The notes under the pieces: generated by a model
The model's database searches: none
Told to the model about the DNA's origin: nothing
The model's input: the letters and a program-made list of their open reading frames with translations, nothing else
In this document: positions 1 through 8,260 of the stretch, one piece after another
Layout: each line of letters begins with the position of its first letter
How positions within the stretch are numbered: the first letter of the stretch is position 1
Translations under genes and position numbers: made by a program
NCBI GenBank assembly: GCA_038229135.1
Contig: JBBROS010000019.1
Coordinates: 6,932 to 70,931 of the forward strand
Length of the DNA: 64,000 nucleotides
Direction: 5' to 3'
Origin: JBBROS01 sp038229135
Lineage (GTDB): Bacteria; Pseudomonadota; Alphaproteobacteria; Acetobacterales; Acetobacteraceae

Positions 1-716
1 ACATTCCCCTCGAACACCGCCCCGATACCCGCCGCCGCATCGGCCCGCACGCCCCGGTCCCGGTCCGACAGCTTGTTCAGCGCCGCACTCACCGTCAGCC
101 GCTCGCCCCGCACCGGCACGCGCAGCCCGGCAATCGTCTCGTCTAACAGGCGGCTCCAGGCACTGCGGCCCGTCACCTCCTTCTCGTGCAGCAGCTTCTC
201 CAGATCGTCATTCAGCTGGTGCGGGCGGAACACGCGCAGGTCCCGCAACCAGGGGCGCCACCGGGCCAGCGCCGGGTCGGCCAGCCGCGCCTCGAGCGCC
301 GCGTCGTCCATTCGGTTCAGCTCGAGCGTGAAGAACAGCAGGTGGCTGCTTATGGCCGTGACCCGCTCGCTCACCGATTGGTAGAACTGTCCCAGCGCCG
401 CGTCCGTCCCGTCCATGCTGAACATGAGCTGCGCGTAGCTCATCAGCCTTCCCTGGATCTCCTCGATCCGCTGATATTCCACGATCGCAGCCCCCAGCGC
501 CGCGCCGGACAGCCCCGCCAGCCGCCCGCCATGTGCCTCCTGGAAGACGCGCGCCGCCCGGTCCGCCTCGGCGAAGTCCGCCTCCAGCTCCGGCGAGTGC
601 GGCCCCGGATAAAGGTCTGCCAGGTTCCACGCCGGCAGCCCGGCGTCGGCCGTGGGCACAGCGCCTGCCTGCCCGTCCGGGGCGTAGGACGCTGGAGTAT
701 CGTGCGCTTGACGCAT
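1..716 (-). CDS. M3 family oligoendopeptidase (PepF-like), N-terminal part, cut by the window edge
   Basis: Reading leftward from an ATG whose A pairs with base 716, an open frame runs without a stop to base 1 (about 238 codons). The translation starts MRQAHDTPASYAPDG and contains PAWNLADLYPG, EEIQGRLMSYAQL, LLFFTLELNRMDD and LHEKEVTGRSAW. This is the pattern of the helical N-terminal lobe of M3 metallopeptidases of the oligoendopeptidase F group, cytoplasmic zinc enzymes that degrade short peptides. The catalytic HExxH would lie beyond the left edge, so activity cannot be judged. The gene is divergent from the acyl-CoA synthetase, with about 90 bases between them. Family assignment rests on recognition of the N-terminal pattern only. 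Confidence 0.8.
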   Translation of the reverse strand, partial: MRQAHDTPASYAPDGQAGAVPTADAGLPAWNLADLYPGPHSPELEADFAEADRAARVFQEAHGGRLAGLSGAALGAAIVEYQRIEEIQGRLMSYAQLMFSMDGTDAALGQFYQSVSERVTAISSHLLFFTLELNRMDDAALEARLADPALARWRPWLRDLRVFRPHQLNDDLEKLLHEKEVTGRSAWSRLLDETIAGLRVPVRGERLTVSAALNKLSDRDRGVRADAAAGIGAVFEGN

Positions 717-808
717 TGGGCGACTGTCCTGTCGTGCTGTAGGATGCTGCACGATAGAGGTGGGGCGAGCCGCATCAAGGGCAAGCGCCGGCCACGGAGG
801 AGGACAGC

Positions 809-2512
809 CTGAGCAACGACGCGCCCGCCCCGCCTGCCTCGGCGGCCGAGTGGCCGAACCTGGCCGCCATGATGTTTCGCCTCGCCAGGCAGCGCGGACC
901 CAGGCCCATGCTGCGCCACTTCAAGGCCGATGCCTGGCAGTCCCTGAGCTGGGATGCCTTCGCGCACCAGGCCGCCGCCCTCGCCCGGGCGCTGCGGGCC
1001 AGCGGCGTGGCCCCCGGCGACCGCGTGCTGCTCGTCAGCGAAAGCCGCCCGGAAGTCCCCATCGCGGAAGTCGCCCTCATGGCCATCCGCGCCGTGCCGG
1101 TGCCCGCCTACACCACGAACACGCCCGAGGACCACGCGCACCTGCTCCTCGACAGCGGGGCCCGCGCCGCCATCGCCTCCACCGCAGCCCTGGCCGAACG
1201 CGTGCTGGCCGGCGCCAACCTGGTCGGCGGGCTGGACCTCCTGTTCACCATGGACGGCAGCCGCGGCCAGGCCCTCGCCCCGCTGCTCGCCTCGGACCTG
1301 CCGCCGGACGACGTCGCGGCCGAGGCCGAGGACATCCCGCCCGGCTCCCTCGCCTGCATCGTCTACACGAGCGGGACGGCCGGGCTGCCGCGTGGCGCCA
1401 TGCTGCCGCATCGGGCCATCCTCTCCAACATCGCAGGCATCGTCACCCTCGCGCGCGCCCTGAAGCTGAACGCCGCCGTCTACCTCTCCTATCTGCCGCT
1501 CAGCCACTCCTACGAGCACACGGTCGGCCTGTTCATCCTGCCGGCCCTCGGCGCCGAGATCGTCTTCGGTCGCGGGGTCGAGCATCTGGCCGCCGACCTC
1601 GTCGCCATCCGCCCCACCATCTTCACCGTCGTGCCGCGCGTGCTCGAGGTCATCCGCAGCCGCCTCGTGTCGCAGGTCGGCCGGGACAAGCCCTGGAAGC
1701 AGCGGTTGTTCGACCGCACACTCCAGGCGGGCCTCCGCCGCATCGCCGGCACGCGCACCCTGACGGATCGCGCGCTGGACCCGGCGCTGGACCTGCTCGT
1801 CCGCCGCAAGATACAGGCCCGGTTCGGCGGCCGCTCCGTCGCCATCGTGTCCGGCGGCGCCCGCCTGCCGCCCGAGCTCGCCCATTTCTTCGAGGCGCTC
1901 GGCCTGCCCATCATCCAGGGCTACGGCCAGACCGAGGCCGGCCCGGTCATCAGCGTCAACCTCCCCGGCCAGGCCCGCAACCACACGGTCGGCCCCCCGC
2001 TGCCAGGCGTGGACCTCCGCATCGCCCCGGACGGCGAGGTGCTCGTCCGCGGCGGCCTCGTCATGGACGGGTACTGGAACCAGCCCGAGGCCACCGCGGG
2101 CGTGCTGCACGATGGCTGGCTCCATACCGGCGACGTGGGGCGGCTCGACGCTGGCGCCCTCGTCATCACGGACCGAAAGAAGGACATCATCGTCCTGGCC
2201 GGGGGCGAGAACGTCAGCCCGGCCCGCGTGGAGGGCGTGCTGATGCAGGAGCCCGAGATCGCACAGGCCGTCATCACGGGCGACGGGCAGAACGGGCTAT
2301 CCGCCCTGCTGGTGCCGGACGAGGGGCAGGACGCGACCACCGTCGCCACCGCGGTGGCCCGCGTCAACAAGCGCCTTTCCGTCACCGAGCGCATCCGCCG
2401 CCACGCGCTGGTGCCGCCCTTCACCATCGAGAACGGACTGCTGACCGCAAGTCAGAAGATCCGCCGCGCCGCCGTGCTGCGGACCCACGCGCGAGCGCTG
2501 GAGCCGGCATGA
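809..2512 (+). CDS. AMP-dependent acyl-CoA synthetase (long-chain fatty acid-CoA ligase family)
   Basis: Adenylate-forming enzyme that would activate a carboxylic acid, probably a fatty acid, with ATP and CoA. Visible motifs are the phosphate-binding loop YTSGTAGLPRGAML, GYGQTEAGPV, the hinge-region GWLHTGDVGRLD, and DRKKDIIVLAGGENVSP carrying the C-terminal domain. The catalytic lysine that usually sits near the C-terminus is plausible in TASQKIRRAAVL. The first ATG is at 869 and has no ribosome binding site. In the same frame, CTG 809 lies 5 bases behind GGAGGAGG (796-803) and would add SNDAPAPPAS. There is no ATG, GTG or TTG between the in-frame stop at 755 and 869. I chose 809, with 869 as the conventional alternative. 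The length (567 residues) is normal for the family. The substrate cannot be read from the sequence. Confidence 0.88.
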   Translation: MSNDAPAPPASAAEWPNLAAMMFRLARQRGPRPMLRHFKADAWQSLSWDAFAHQAAALARALRASGVAPGDRVLLVSESRPEVPIAEVALMAIRAVPVPAYTTNTPEDHAHLLLDSGARAAIASTAALAERVLAGANLVGGLDLLFTMDGSRGQALAPLLASDLPPDDVAAEAEDIPPGSLACIVYTSGTAGLPRGAMLPHRAILSNIAGIVTLARALKLNAAVYLSYLPLSHSYEHTVGLFILPALGAEIVFGRGVEHLAADLVAIRPTIFTVVPRVLEVIRSRLVSQVGRDKPWKQRLFDRTLQAGLRRIAGTRTLTDRALDPALDLLVRRKIQARFGGRSVAIVSGGARLPPELAHFFEALGLPIIQGYGQTEAGPVISVNLPGQARNHTVGPPLPGVDLRIAPDGEVLVRGGLVMDGYWNQPEATAGVLHDGWLHTGDVGRLDAGALVITDRKKDIIVLAGGENVSPARVEGVLMQEPEIAQAVITGDGQNGLSALLVPDEGQDATTVATAVARVNKRLSVTERIRRHALVPPFTIENGLLTASQKIRRAAVLRTHARALEPA

Positions 2513-2618
2513 GCCGCTCCCAACCATGCTCGCCATCGATGGTTCGAGCCAGGCGTTGCAGCCGCATGGCAAAACGATCTGGCCCAAGATATTCCTGCGA
2601 GCGGCCTTGTGCGGCGCC

Positions 2619-4274
2619 ATGCGCGTAGGCACCTCCCCGCCCGTGCGACGCTTGCCAATCTCCCGGATGCTGGCCGCCCTGCTCGCGGCCGTCTGGGCCC
2701 TGTCCCCGGCGCTGGCCCTGGCCCGCTCCAGCGGCGGCTACTCGCGCCCCAGCTCCGGCGGCTACAGCGCGCCCCGCACCCCGTCCTTCGGCGGCTCCAG
2801 CAGCGGCTCCAGCAGCGGCTACAGCCGCACGCCCTCCACCAACGGCGGCTACTCCCGCCCCTCGGGCAGCGGCGGCTACTCCGGCTGGTCCGTCCCGCAA
2901 GGCGCCGGGGACCGCGGGTTCGGCCAGGGCCGCTCCGGCGCCGCCCTCGACTCCTATCGCCAGCAGCAGCAGCAGGCGCGCATCCCGCCGCCCAGCTATG
3001 CCCCGGCCCCCGGCGCTTCGCCGAGCGCGCCGCCGGGTTATTCGGCCCCCAACAACGCCCCGGCCGGCTGGCAGGGCGCGCAGCCGCGGGACCGCTACGG
3101 CCGCTTCGCCCCCTATCCGGACCGCTCGGACTGGTACGCCCAGCGCGGCTGGGCCCAGCCCGCGCCCGGCAGCGTGTTCGGCACCGGCCGCAACTTCGGC
3201 GTGTGGGACGGGCTGTTCCTCGGCGCGCTGCTCAGCAACCTCACCCGCCCCGGCTCGCTCGATTGGTTCCGCTCGAACCAGAACGACCCCGGCTACCAGC
3301 AATGGCGCCAGGAAGCAGAGCGCCAGTCTCAACAGAACGCGGACCTCAAGCGCCTGCTCGACGACCTCGACCGCCGCCTGCAGGAGCAGCAGGGCCAGCC
3401 AAAGGCCCCTGGCGGGACCACCGAAGGCCGCGCAACGGCCGAGGTGCCGGACGAGATCGCAAAGGCGCCGGCCACCCGCACGCCGAGCATCCCGACGCGG
3501 AATGGCGGCTCGTCCTGGGTCTGGCTCGCCGTCCTGGGCGGCGCCGGTGGCCTCGGCGTGCTCGCCTGGAAGCGGCGGCCCAGGACAGCCAGCGGAGGTT
3601 CGAGCATGAGCACGCCCATCGCCACCGCCGAGGCGATGGTCCGCAACAAGCTTTCGGGCACCGCCTACAAACCCTCGCTGTTCCGCGTCGGCATGGCCGT
3701 GCAGATCGACCCCACGCCGTTCATCCTGGCCGGCGACTCGCTCCGCCTGCCCATGCCGCCCTCCGGCATAACGAGCGTGGCGGCCGTGGGCCGGGTCACG
3801 TCCGGCCAGGGGGCTGCCGCGGTGCAGCTCGTGCGCCTGCACCTGGCCGATCCGCGCTTCATGCTGCAGCTGCACCTCGATGCGCAGGGCCAGCCCGACG
3901 AGTGCCGCCTGTTCGGCCTGCTGGACGAGGTGACACCTGCCGACCCGGGCGAGTGGTCCGCCTGGCTCGACGAGAAGGAGGGCATGATCGGCTGGCCGCA
4001 GTTCCAGGCCAAGGACGGCACGCTCTACCTGCGCGCCTGGGTGCCGGGCGACAGCCGCATCTCGCCACGCCGCCTCGTGGAGGCGCAGGAGACGCTCGAG
4101 GGCACCCGCAGCATCGAGAGCCAGGCCATGCTGTATGCCCGCCCAACCCAGGCACCCGACCCCGCGCCGCCCACCGAATACCTGCTCGCCAGCGCCATCC
4201 AGGACCAGGGCCGTGCCTGGGTCGAAATCCGCGCCGGCATCGACGTGAACCCCGCAACCCTCCAGCTCGCGTAA
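2619..4274 (+). CDS. Exported Gly/Ser-rich protein with membrane segment and C-terminal DUF2491 (YjfK-like) domain
   Basis: The N-terminus has a positively charged stretch and a hydrophobic core (MLAALLAAVWALSPALALARS), which suggests a signal peptide. A low-complexity region of SGGYSRPSSGGY-type repeats follows, then a helix-prone QQQQ/coiled segment, a predicted membrane segment (WVWLAVLGGAGGLGVLAW) followed by positive charges, and a C-terminal globular part of about 220 residues. The C-terminal part resembles DUF2491, the family of E. coli YjfK. The two following genes encode YjfL-like DUF350 and YjfJ-like PspA-family proteins, which supports this reading. The start is uncertain: ATG 2526, 2619 and 2667 are all in frame and none has a clear ribosome binding site. 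I chose 2619 because it gives a charged n-region before the hydrophobic core. E. coli YjfK lacks the N-terminal half, so this looks like a fusion. The function of the cluster is not established; membrane-stress maintenance is an inference. Confidence 0.72.
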   Translation: MRVGTSPPVRRLPISRMLAALLAAVWALSPALALARSSGGYSRPSSGGYSAPRTPSFGGSSSGSSSGYSRTPSTNGGYSRPSGSGGYSGWSVPQGAGDRGFGQGRSGAALDSYRQQQQQARIPPPSYAPAPGASPSAPPGYSAPNNAPAGWQGAQPRDRYGRFAPYPDRSDWYAQRGWAQPAPGSVFGTGRNFGVWDGLFLGALLSNLTRPGSLDWFRSNQNDPGYQQWRQEAERQSQQNADLKRLLDDLDRRLQEQQGQPKAPGGTTEGRATAEVPDEIAKAPATRTPSIPTRNGGSSWVWLAVLGGAGGLGVLAWKRRPRTASGGSSMSTPIATAEAMVRNKLSGTAYKPSLFRVGMAVQIDPTPFILAGDSLRLPMPPSGITSVAAVGRVTSGQGAAAVQLVRLHLADPRFMLQLHLDAQGQPDECRLFGLLDEVTPADPGEWSAWLDEKEGMIGWPQFQAKDGTLYLRAWVPGDSRISPRRLVEAQETLEGTRSIESQAMLYARPTQAPDPAPPTEYLLASAIQDQGRAWVEIRAGIDVNPATLQLA

Positions 4275-4280
4275 GGCACC

Positions 4281-4694
4281 ATGGACCGCATCCTCGCCAC
4301 CCTGGGCCTCGGCCTGCCCGTGCTCGCATCGCAGCTCGGGGTCACGCTCGCGCTGCTCGGCATCGGCATCTTCGCCTACATGCTCATCACGCCCTTCGAC
4401 GAGCGCCGCCTCGTGCGGGAGGGCAACGTGGCCGCGGGTATCCTGCTCGCCGGCACCATGGTGGCCCTCGCCCTGCCGCTCGCGGTGGCACTCGCCAGCG
4501 CCGCCGTCGTGCTCGACATCGTGGTCTGGGGCCTCGTCGCCCTCGCCATCCAGCTGCTCGCCTTCCTCGCCGGCACCCTGCTCATCAAGGGCCTGCGCGG
4601 CATGATCGAGGACGGCAACGTCGCCGCCGCCCTCGTGATCGTGGGCTTCCAGCTCGCGGTGGCAGCCCTCAACGCCGGCGCGATGGCCGGCTGA
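4281..4694 (+). CDS. DUF350 family membrane protein (YjfL-like)
   Basis: A 137-residue, strongly hydrophobic protein with about four membrane segments (for example LASQLGVTLALLGIGIFAYML, the AAGILLAGTMVALALPLAVAL region, and VVWGLVALAIQLLAFLAG). The sequence and length fit DUF350, the family of E. coli YjfL. It lies 6 bases after the DUF2491 gene and 23 bases before a PspA-family gene, which matches the E. coli yjfJKL gene set. It is probably an inner-membrane partner of the neighbouring proteins. The family has no agreed biochemical function. Confidence 0.85.
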   Translation: MDRILATLGLGLPVLASQLGVTLALLGIGIFAYMLITPFDERRLVREGNVAAGILLAGTMVALALPLAVALASAAVVLDIVVWGLVALAIQLLAFLAGTLLIKGLRGMIEDGNVAAALVIVGFQLAVAALNAGAMAG

Positions 4695-4717
4695 ACCGAT
4701 CAACAGGGGAGTAAGCC

Positions 4718-5521
4718 ATGTACTCGTTCATCAAGAACCTCGTGGGCGTGAAGACCGACCAGGCCGTGAACTCCGCCGTGGAAGCGATCGTCCGGTGGGA
4801 CCCGCAATCGGCCACCGAGGCCGAGCTGCGCACCATGGAAGAGCACCTGGACGAGCTGGGCCGCCAGGTGGCGCAGGCGCGCATGGCGTTCGACAAGGAG
4901 CAGCGCGAGTCCGACACCATCCAGACCCTGTCGCAACAGCGCATGGCCGCCGCCGAGCAGATCCAGCACCGCATGGACACCGAGACGGACCAGGCCAAGA
5001 AGACCTCGCTCGAGGGCAGCCTCGCCACCCTGGTCAACATGCTGGAAGGCATGGCGCCCGACGTGGACCGCGAGAAGCAGGATGCGACGGATGCCGGCGA
5101 GTTCCTCCACTCGCTCGAAGCCACCTACCAGCAGGCCGGGCAGAAGCTCAAGGGCGCGCGCGACGACCTGAACCGCGCCCAGCGCGACATGGGCCGCGCC
5201 GAGCAGCAGCGCGACATGGCCCAGCAGCGCGCCGAAGCCGCCCGCCAGGCCGCCGGCCTCTCGGGTGCCACGAGCGGCCTGAGCGTGGCGCTCAAGGCCA
5301 TGCAGGACAACGCCGCCCGCAACCTGGCCGAGGCCGAGTCCGCCAACGCGAAGGCCAAGCTGCTGGCGCCCACCAACCCGGAGAAGGAAGACCCGAACAT
5401 CGCCGCCGCAATGGCGCAGGTGCAGGGCAAGCTCCCCGCCCCCACCAACCTCGGTGACCGCCTGGCCGTGCTGCGCCAGAAGGCCATCGGCGCGCCGCCG
5501 AAGCAGATCACCGCCGGGTAG
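4718..5521 (+). CDS. PspA/IM30 (Vipp1) family protein, YjfJ-like
   Basis: A 267-residue protein, almost entirely helical with long heptad-like stretches (EEHLDELGRQVAQARMAFDKEQ; DDLNRAQRDMGRAEQQRD), as in PspA/Vipp1 ESCRT-III-like proteins that bind and remodel the inner membrane. The N-terminal MYSFIKNLVGVKTDQAVN is an amphipathic helix, the typical membrane-binding element. A good ribosome binding site (AGGGGAG) precedes the ATG. It is the third gene of the DUF2491-DUF350-PspA group and is followed by a GC-rich inverted repeat (5528-5569) that could end transcription. No pspF or pspBC is present, so sigma-54-type Psp control is not indicated. Confidence 0.85.
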   Translation: MYSFIKNLVGVKTDQAVNSAVEAIVRWDPQSATEAELRTMEEHLDELGRQVAQARMAFDKEQRESDTIQTLSQQRMAAAEQIQHRMDTETDQAKKTSLEGSLATLVNMLEGMAPDVDREKQDATDAGEFLHSLEATYQQAGQKLKGARDDLNRAQRDMGRAEQQRDMAQQRAEAARQAAGLSGATSGLSVALKAMQDNAARNLAEAESANAKAKLLAPTNPEKEDPNIAAAMAQVQGKLPAPTNLGDRLAVLRQKAIGAPPKQITAG

Positions 5522-5527
5522 GCCTCT

Positions 5528-5569
5528 TCTCCCCCCTCCCCTTGCGGGAGGGGGCCGGGGACGGGGAGA
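5528..5569. repeat. GC-rich inverted repeat, likely transcription terminator region
   Basis: CCCCCCTCCCC, a TTGC loop, then GGGAGGGGG and a second G-rich arm form a strong hairpin just after the PspA-family stop codon. A related C-rich/G-rich element recurs at 42646-42698, so this is probably a short dispersed repeat that also acts as a terminator. There is no T-run. Confidence 0.5.
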
Positions 5570-5617
5570 CGGCGAGCATCATCGTCGCAGGTCTTCGCAC
5601 CGCCCTCCAAGGGCTCC

Positions 5618-5709
5618 GTCATCGCGAGCCGAAGGCGCGGCGATCCAGGGGCCGCTTAGAGCATTCCTGTCGCCCCCTGGACCGCCGCGCCTTCGGCTCG
5701 CGATCACGA
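5618..5709. repeat. Dispersed palindromic repeat, copy 1
   Basis: Left arm GTCATCGCGAGCCGAAGGCG, a short variable centre, and right arm CGCCTTCGGCTCGCGATCACG form a long imperfect hairpin of about 92 bases between the convergent PspA-family gene and livF. The same layout (ATCGCGAGC ... GCGATCCAGGGGCC ... CCCTGGATCGCC ... GCTCGCGAT) occurs at 11951, 14979, 15983, 22159 and 50271. Such elements are common in alphaproteobacterial intergenic DNA and yield spurious peptides like HRERSVAIQG in ORF calls. Confidence 0.8.
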
Positions 5710-5793
5710 GACGGCCATGGGGCAAGCTGCGTGCCACGCATCACGGCAGCAATAGCCTATGGTAAGTCCTGGAACCCAGTCTGCAGGCTGGTC

Positions 5794-6522
5794 CTACCCC
5801 GTCGCCTTCCCACCCAGATAAGCCGCTCGAACGTCCGGATTGCTCCACAGCTCGGCCGGCTTGCCCGTAACCAGCAGGTTCCCCGTTTCCAGAACGTAGC
5901 CCCGGTCGGCCACGCTCAGCGCCATGTGCGCGTTCTGCTCCACCAGCAGCACCGTCGTCCCCTTGGCCCGGATGTCGGCGATGATCCGGAAAACCTGCTG
6001 CACGATCAGCGGCGCCAGCCCCAGGCTCGGCTCGTCCAGCAGCAGCAGCCGGGGCCGGGCCATGAGGCCGCGCGCGACCGCCACCATCTGCAGCTGCCCG
6101 CCCGAGAGCGTCCACCCCAGCGCGTGCTCGAGCCGCTTGAGGTCGGGGAAGCTCTCGAACATCGCGTCCGTCTCGCTCTCCAGCACCCGGCGCGCGACGC
6201 CCTTCCGATTGCTGCCGCCCAGAAGGATGTTCTCCCGCACCGTCAGCCCCGGGAACACCCGCCGTCCTTCCGGCACGTGCACCACCCCCTGTCGCACCAC
6301 CGCCTCCGGCCCGAGCCCCAGCAGGCTCTTGCCTCCGAAGGCCATCACCCCCGACACGTTCGCCACCAACCCCGAAATGGCCCGCAGCGTCGTGCTCTTC
6401 CCGGCGCCGTTCGCCCCTAGGAGTGCCACGATCTCCCCTTCGTCCACGAACAGGTCGAGGCCCTTCAGCACCTCGCCCGCGCCGTAGCGCGCGCGCAGCC
6501 CGGCCAGCTCAAGCAGCCTCAT
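5794..6522 (-). CDS. livF: Branched-chain amino acid ABC transporter ATP-binding protein LivF
   Basis: ATPase subunit of a Liv/HAAT-type importer. It shows Walker A GANGAGKST, signature LSGGQLQMVAVARGLM, Walker B LLLLDEPSLGLAP and the switch histidine region VLLVEQNAHMAL. The start used here (MRLLELAGLRARYGAGEVL) gives 242 residues, the usual LivF length. An upstream in-frame ATG would add 25 unrelated residues. The start overlaps the 3' end of the livM-livG fusion by 14 bases. It is the last gene of a four-gene minus-strand operon (binding protein, livH, livM-livG, livF). The transported solute may be an amino acid, amide or related compound; the sequence does not decide this. Confidence 0.93.
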   Translation of the reverse strand: MRLLELAGLRARYGAGEVLKGLDLFVDEGEIVALLGANGAGKSTTLRAISGLVANVSGVMAFGGKSLLGLGPEAVVRQGVVHVPEGRRVFPGLTVRENILLGGSNRKGVARRVLESETDAMFESFPDLKRLEHALGWTLSGGQLQMVAVARGLMARPRLLLLDEPSLGLAPLIVQQVFRIIADIRAKGTTVLLVEQNAHMALSVADRGYVLETGNLLVTGKPAELWSNPDVRAAYLGGKATG

Positions 6523-8260
6523 CGCGCCTCGGCTCCCCAAGGTAGGCGGCCACCACGTCCGGGTGGCGCAGCACGTCGCGAGGGCCGCCATCGGCAATCC
6601 GCCGCCCGAAGTTCAGCACCGTGATGTGGTCCGCCACCTGCTCGACGAGGTTCATGTCGTGGTCCACGATCAGGATCGTCAGCCCATGCCCCTTCAGCCG
6701 CCGCAGCAGCAGGCCGAGCTCGTGCTTCTCCGTCATGTTGAGCCCCGCCGCCGGCTCGTCGAGCAGCAGCAGATGCGGGCTCCCGGCCAGCGCGCGCGCA
6801 ATCTCCACATACCTCTGGTGCCCGTAGCTCAGCGTACCGACCATGCGCCCGGCATCGCCCCGCAGCCCCACGAAGTCCAGCGCGGCCAGCGCCCGGGCCA
6901 CCACTTCGGCCGGCTTTTCCGCGATGTCGTTGCCCGGCCGCTCCGCGCCGACCATCACGTTGTCCAGCACCGTCATGCCGCGGAACACCCGGATGTTCTG
7001 GAAGGTCCGCGCCAGCCCCTGCCGCGTCCGCTCGTGCGGCGCCGTGCCCGTGACATCCCGCCCCGCCAGCTCGATCCTGCCCGCGGTCGGCTTGTACAGC
7101 CCGGTCGTCACGTTGATGAAGGTCGTCTTGCCTGAGCCGTTCGGCCCGATCAGCGCATGCACCGACCCGCGCCGCACGGCCAGGTCCACGCCATCGAGCG
7201 CCTTCAGCCCCCCGAAATGCTTCGCGAGCCCCGTGATCCGCATTGCCACCTCGGCGCTCTCCACCCCCGTCTGGCTCAGCAGCGGCAACGGCGCGACCTC
7301 CCCCTCGACGGCCCGAACCCGCCGCAAGCGGCCCGCGACGCTGCCCCAGATCCCGTCCGGCAGGAACACCATGATGAGGATCACGGCCGCACCGTAGACG
7401 GCCAGGTAATACCGCTTCAGGTCCCGCAGCCACTCCGGCAGCACCACCAGCACCACCGTGCCCAGCAGCGCCCCGAACGGCGACTGCACGCCCCCCAGCA
7501 GCGCCATCGTCAGCAGCACGATGCTCTCGCCGAACGCGAACTGGTCCGGGCTGATATACGCGAACGCGCCCGCGAACAGCCCGCCGCCGAGCCCGCCCAG
7601 CAGCGCGCTGATGCCGAAGGCCAGCACCTTCGTGCGGAACACGTCGATCCCGCACGTGCTCGCCGCAATCTCGTTGTCCCGCACCGCCTGCATCGCCCGC
7701 CCGAGCCGGCTCGTCTTCAGCCGCCAGGCGTACCAGGTCACGATCACCAGCACGACGAGGCACAGCCCCAGGAAATGATCCCCCCGCTCGAAGCCCGGCG
7801 GGCGGGGGATGTTCTTCACCCCGTCCGGGCCCTTCGTGAGCCCGATCCAGTTGTTCAGCACCAGTGTGAGGATCTGCTGGAAGCTGATCGTCACCATGGC
7901 CAGGTAGTGCCCGCCCAGCCGCAGGCTCGTCAGCCCCAGCACGGCCCCGAACACGGTGGCCACCACCACGCCCAGCGCCAATGCCACCACGAACGGCAGC
8001 CCGTAATCCGTGGTGCCCAAGGCCGTGCCATAGGCCCCGAGCCCGAAGAACGCCGCCTGCGCCAGCGAGATCTGCCCGCAATAGCCCAGCACCACCACGA
8101 GCCCGGCGACCCCGATCGCATAGGTCGCGGCCTGCATGACGATGTTCAGGATGTAGCCCGACTGCGGCGCCAGCGTGGACAGGCCCATGACCACCACGAT
8201 CGCCACCGCCAATTGCGGCAGCCCGCGCCATAGCCGGGCCTGAGGCAAAACCGGTGTCAT
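6509..8260 (-). CDS. LivM permease fused to LivG ATPase
   Basis: A single 583-residue chain. Residues 1 to about 320 are a LivM-type permease with many membrane segments (ILNIVMQAATYAIGVAGLVVV; GYCGQISLAQAAFFGLGAYG). From about residue 340 (MRITGLAKHFGGLKALDGVD) it is a LivG ATPase with Walker A GPNGSGKTT, the GLARTFQNIRVF segment, LSYGHQRYVEIARAL as signature, and LLLLDEPAAGLNMTE. In many bacteria these are separate genes; the fused form fixes permease and ATPase in equal numbers. The ATG at 8260 overlaps the livH stop by 4 bases. Both halves look intact. Confidence 0.93.
   Translation of the reverse strand: MTPVLPQARLWRGLPQLAVAIVVVMGLSTLAPQSGYILNIVMQAATYAIGVAGLVVVLGYCGQISLAQAAFFGLGAYGTALGTTDYGLPFVVALALGVVVATVFGAVLGLTSLRLGGHYLAMVTISFQQILTLVLNNWIGLTKGPDGVKNIPRPPGFERGDHFLGLCLVVLVIVTWYAWRLKTSRLGRAMQAVRDNEIAASTCGIDVFRTKVLAFGISALLGGLGGGLFAGAFAYISPDQFAFGESIVLLTMALLGGVQSPFGALLGTVVLVVLPEWLRDLKRYYLAVYGAAVILIMVFLPDGIWGSVAGRLRRVRAVEGEVAPLPLLSQTGVESAEVAMRITGLAKHFGGLKALDGVDLAVRRGSVHALIGPNGSGKTTFINVTTGLYKPTAGRIELAGRDVTGTAPHERTRQGLARTFQNIRVFRGMTVLDNVMVGAERPGNDIAEKPAEVVARALAALDFVGLRGDAGRMVGTLSYGHQRYVEIARALAGSPHLLLLDEPAAGLNMTEKHELGLLLRRLKGHGLTILIVDHDMNLVEQVADHITVLNFGRRIADGGPRDVLRHPDVVAAYLGEPRRDEAA

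Noticed and set aside
443..2125. A 560-codon minus-strand frame crossing the oligopeptidase start and the acyl-CoA synthetase
   Set aside because: It overlaps two recognised genes in other frames and shows no protein-like motifs.
2421..4703. A 760-codon minus-strand open frame over the DUF2491 and DUF350 genes
   Set aside because: Low-complexity Gly/Ala/Arg/His composition and full overlap with recognisable plus-strand genes; typical GC-driven shadow frame.
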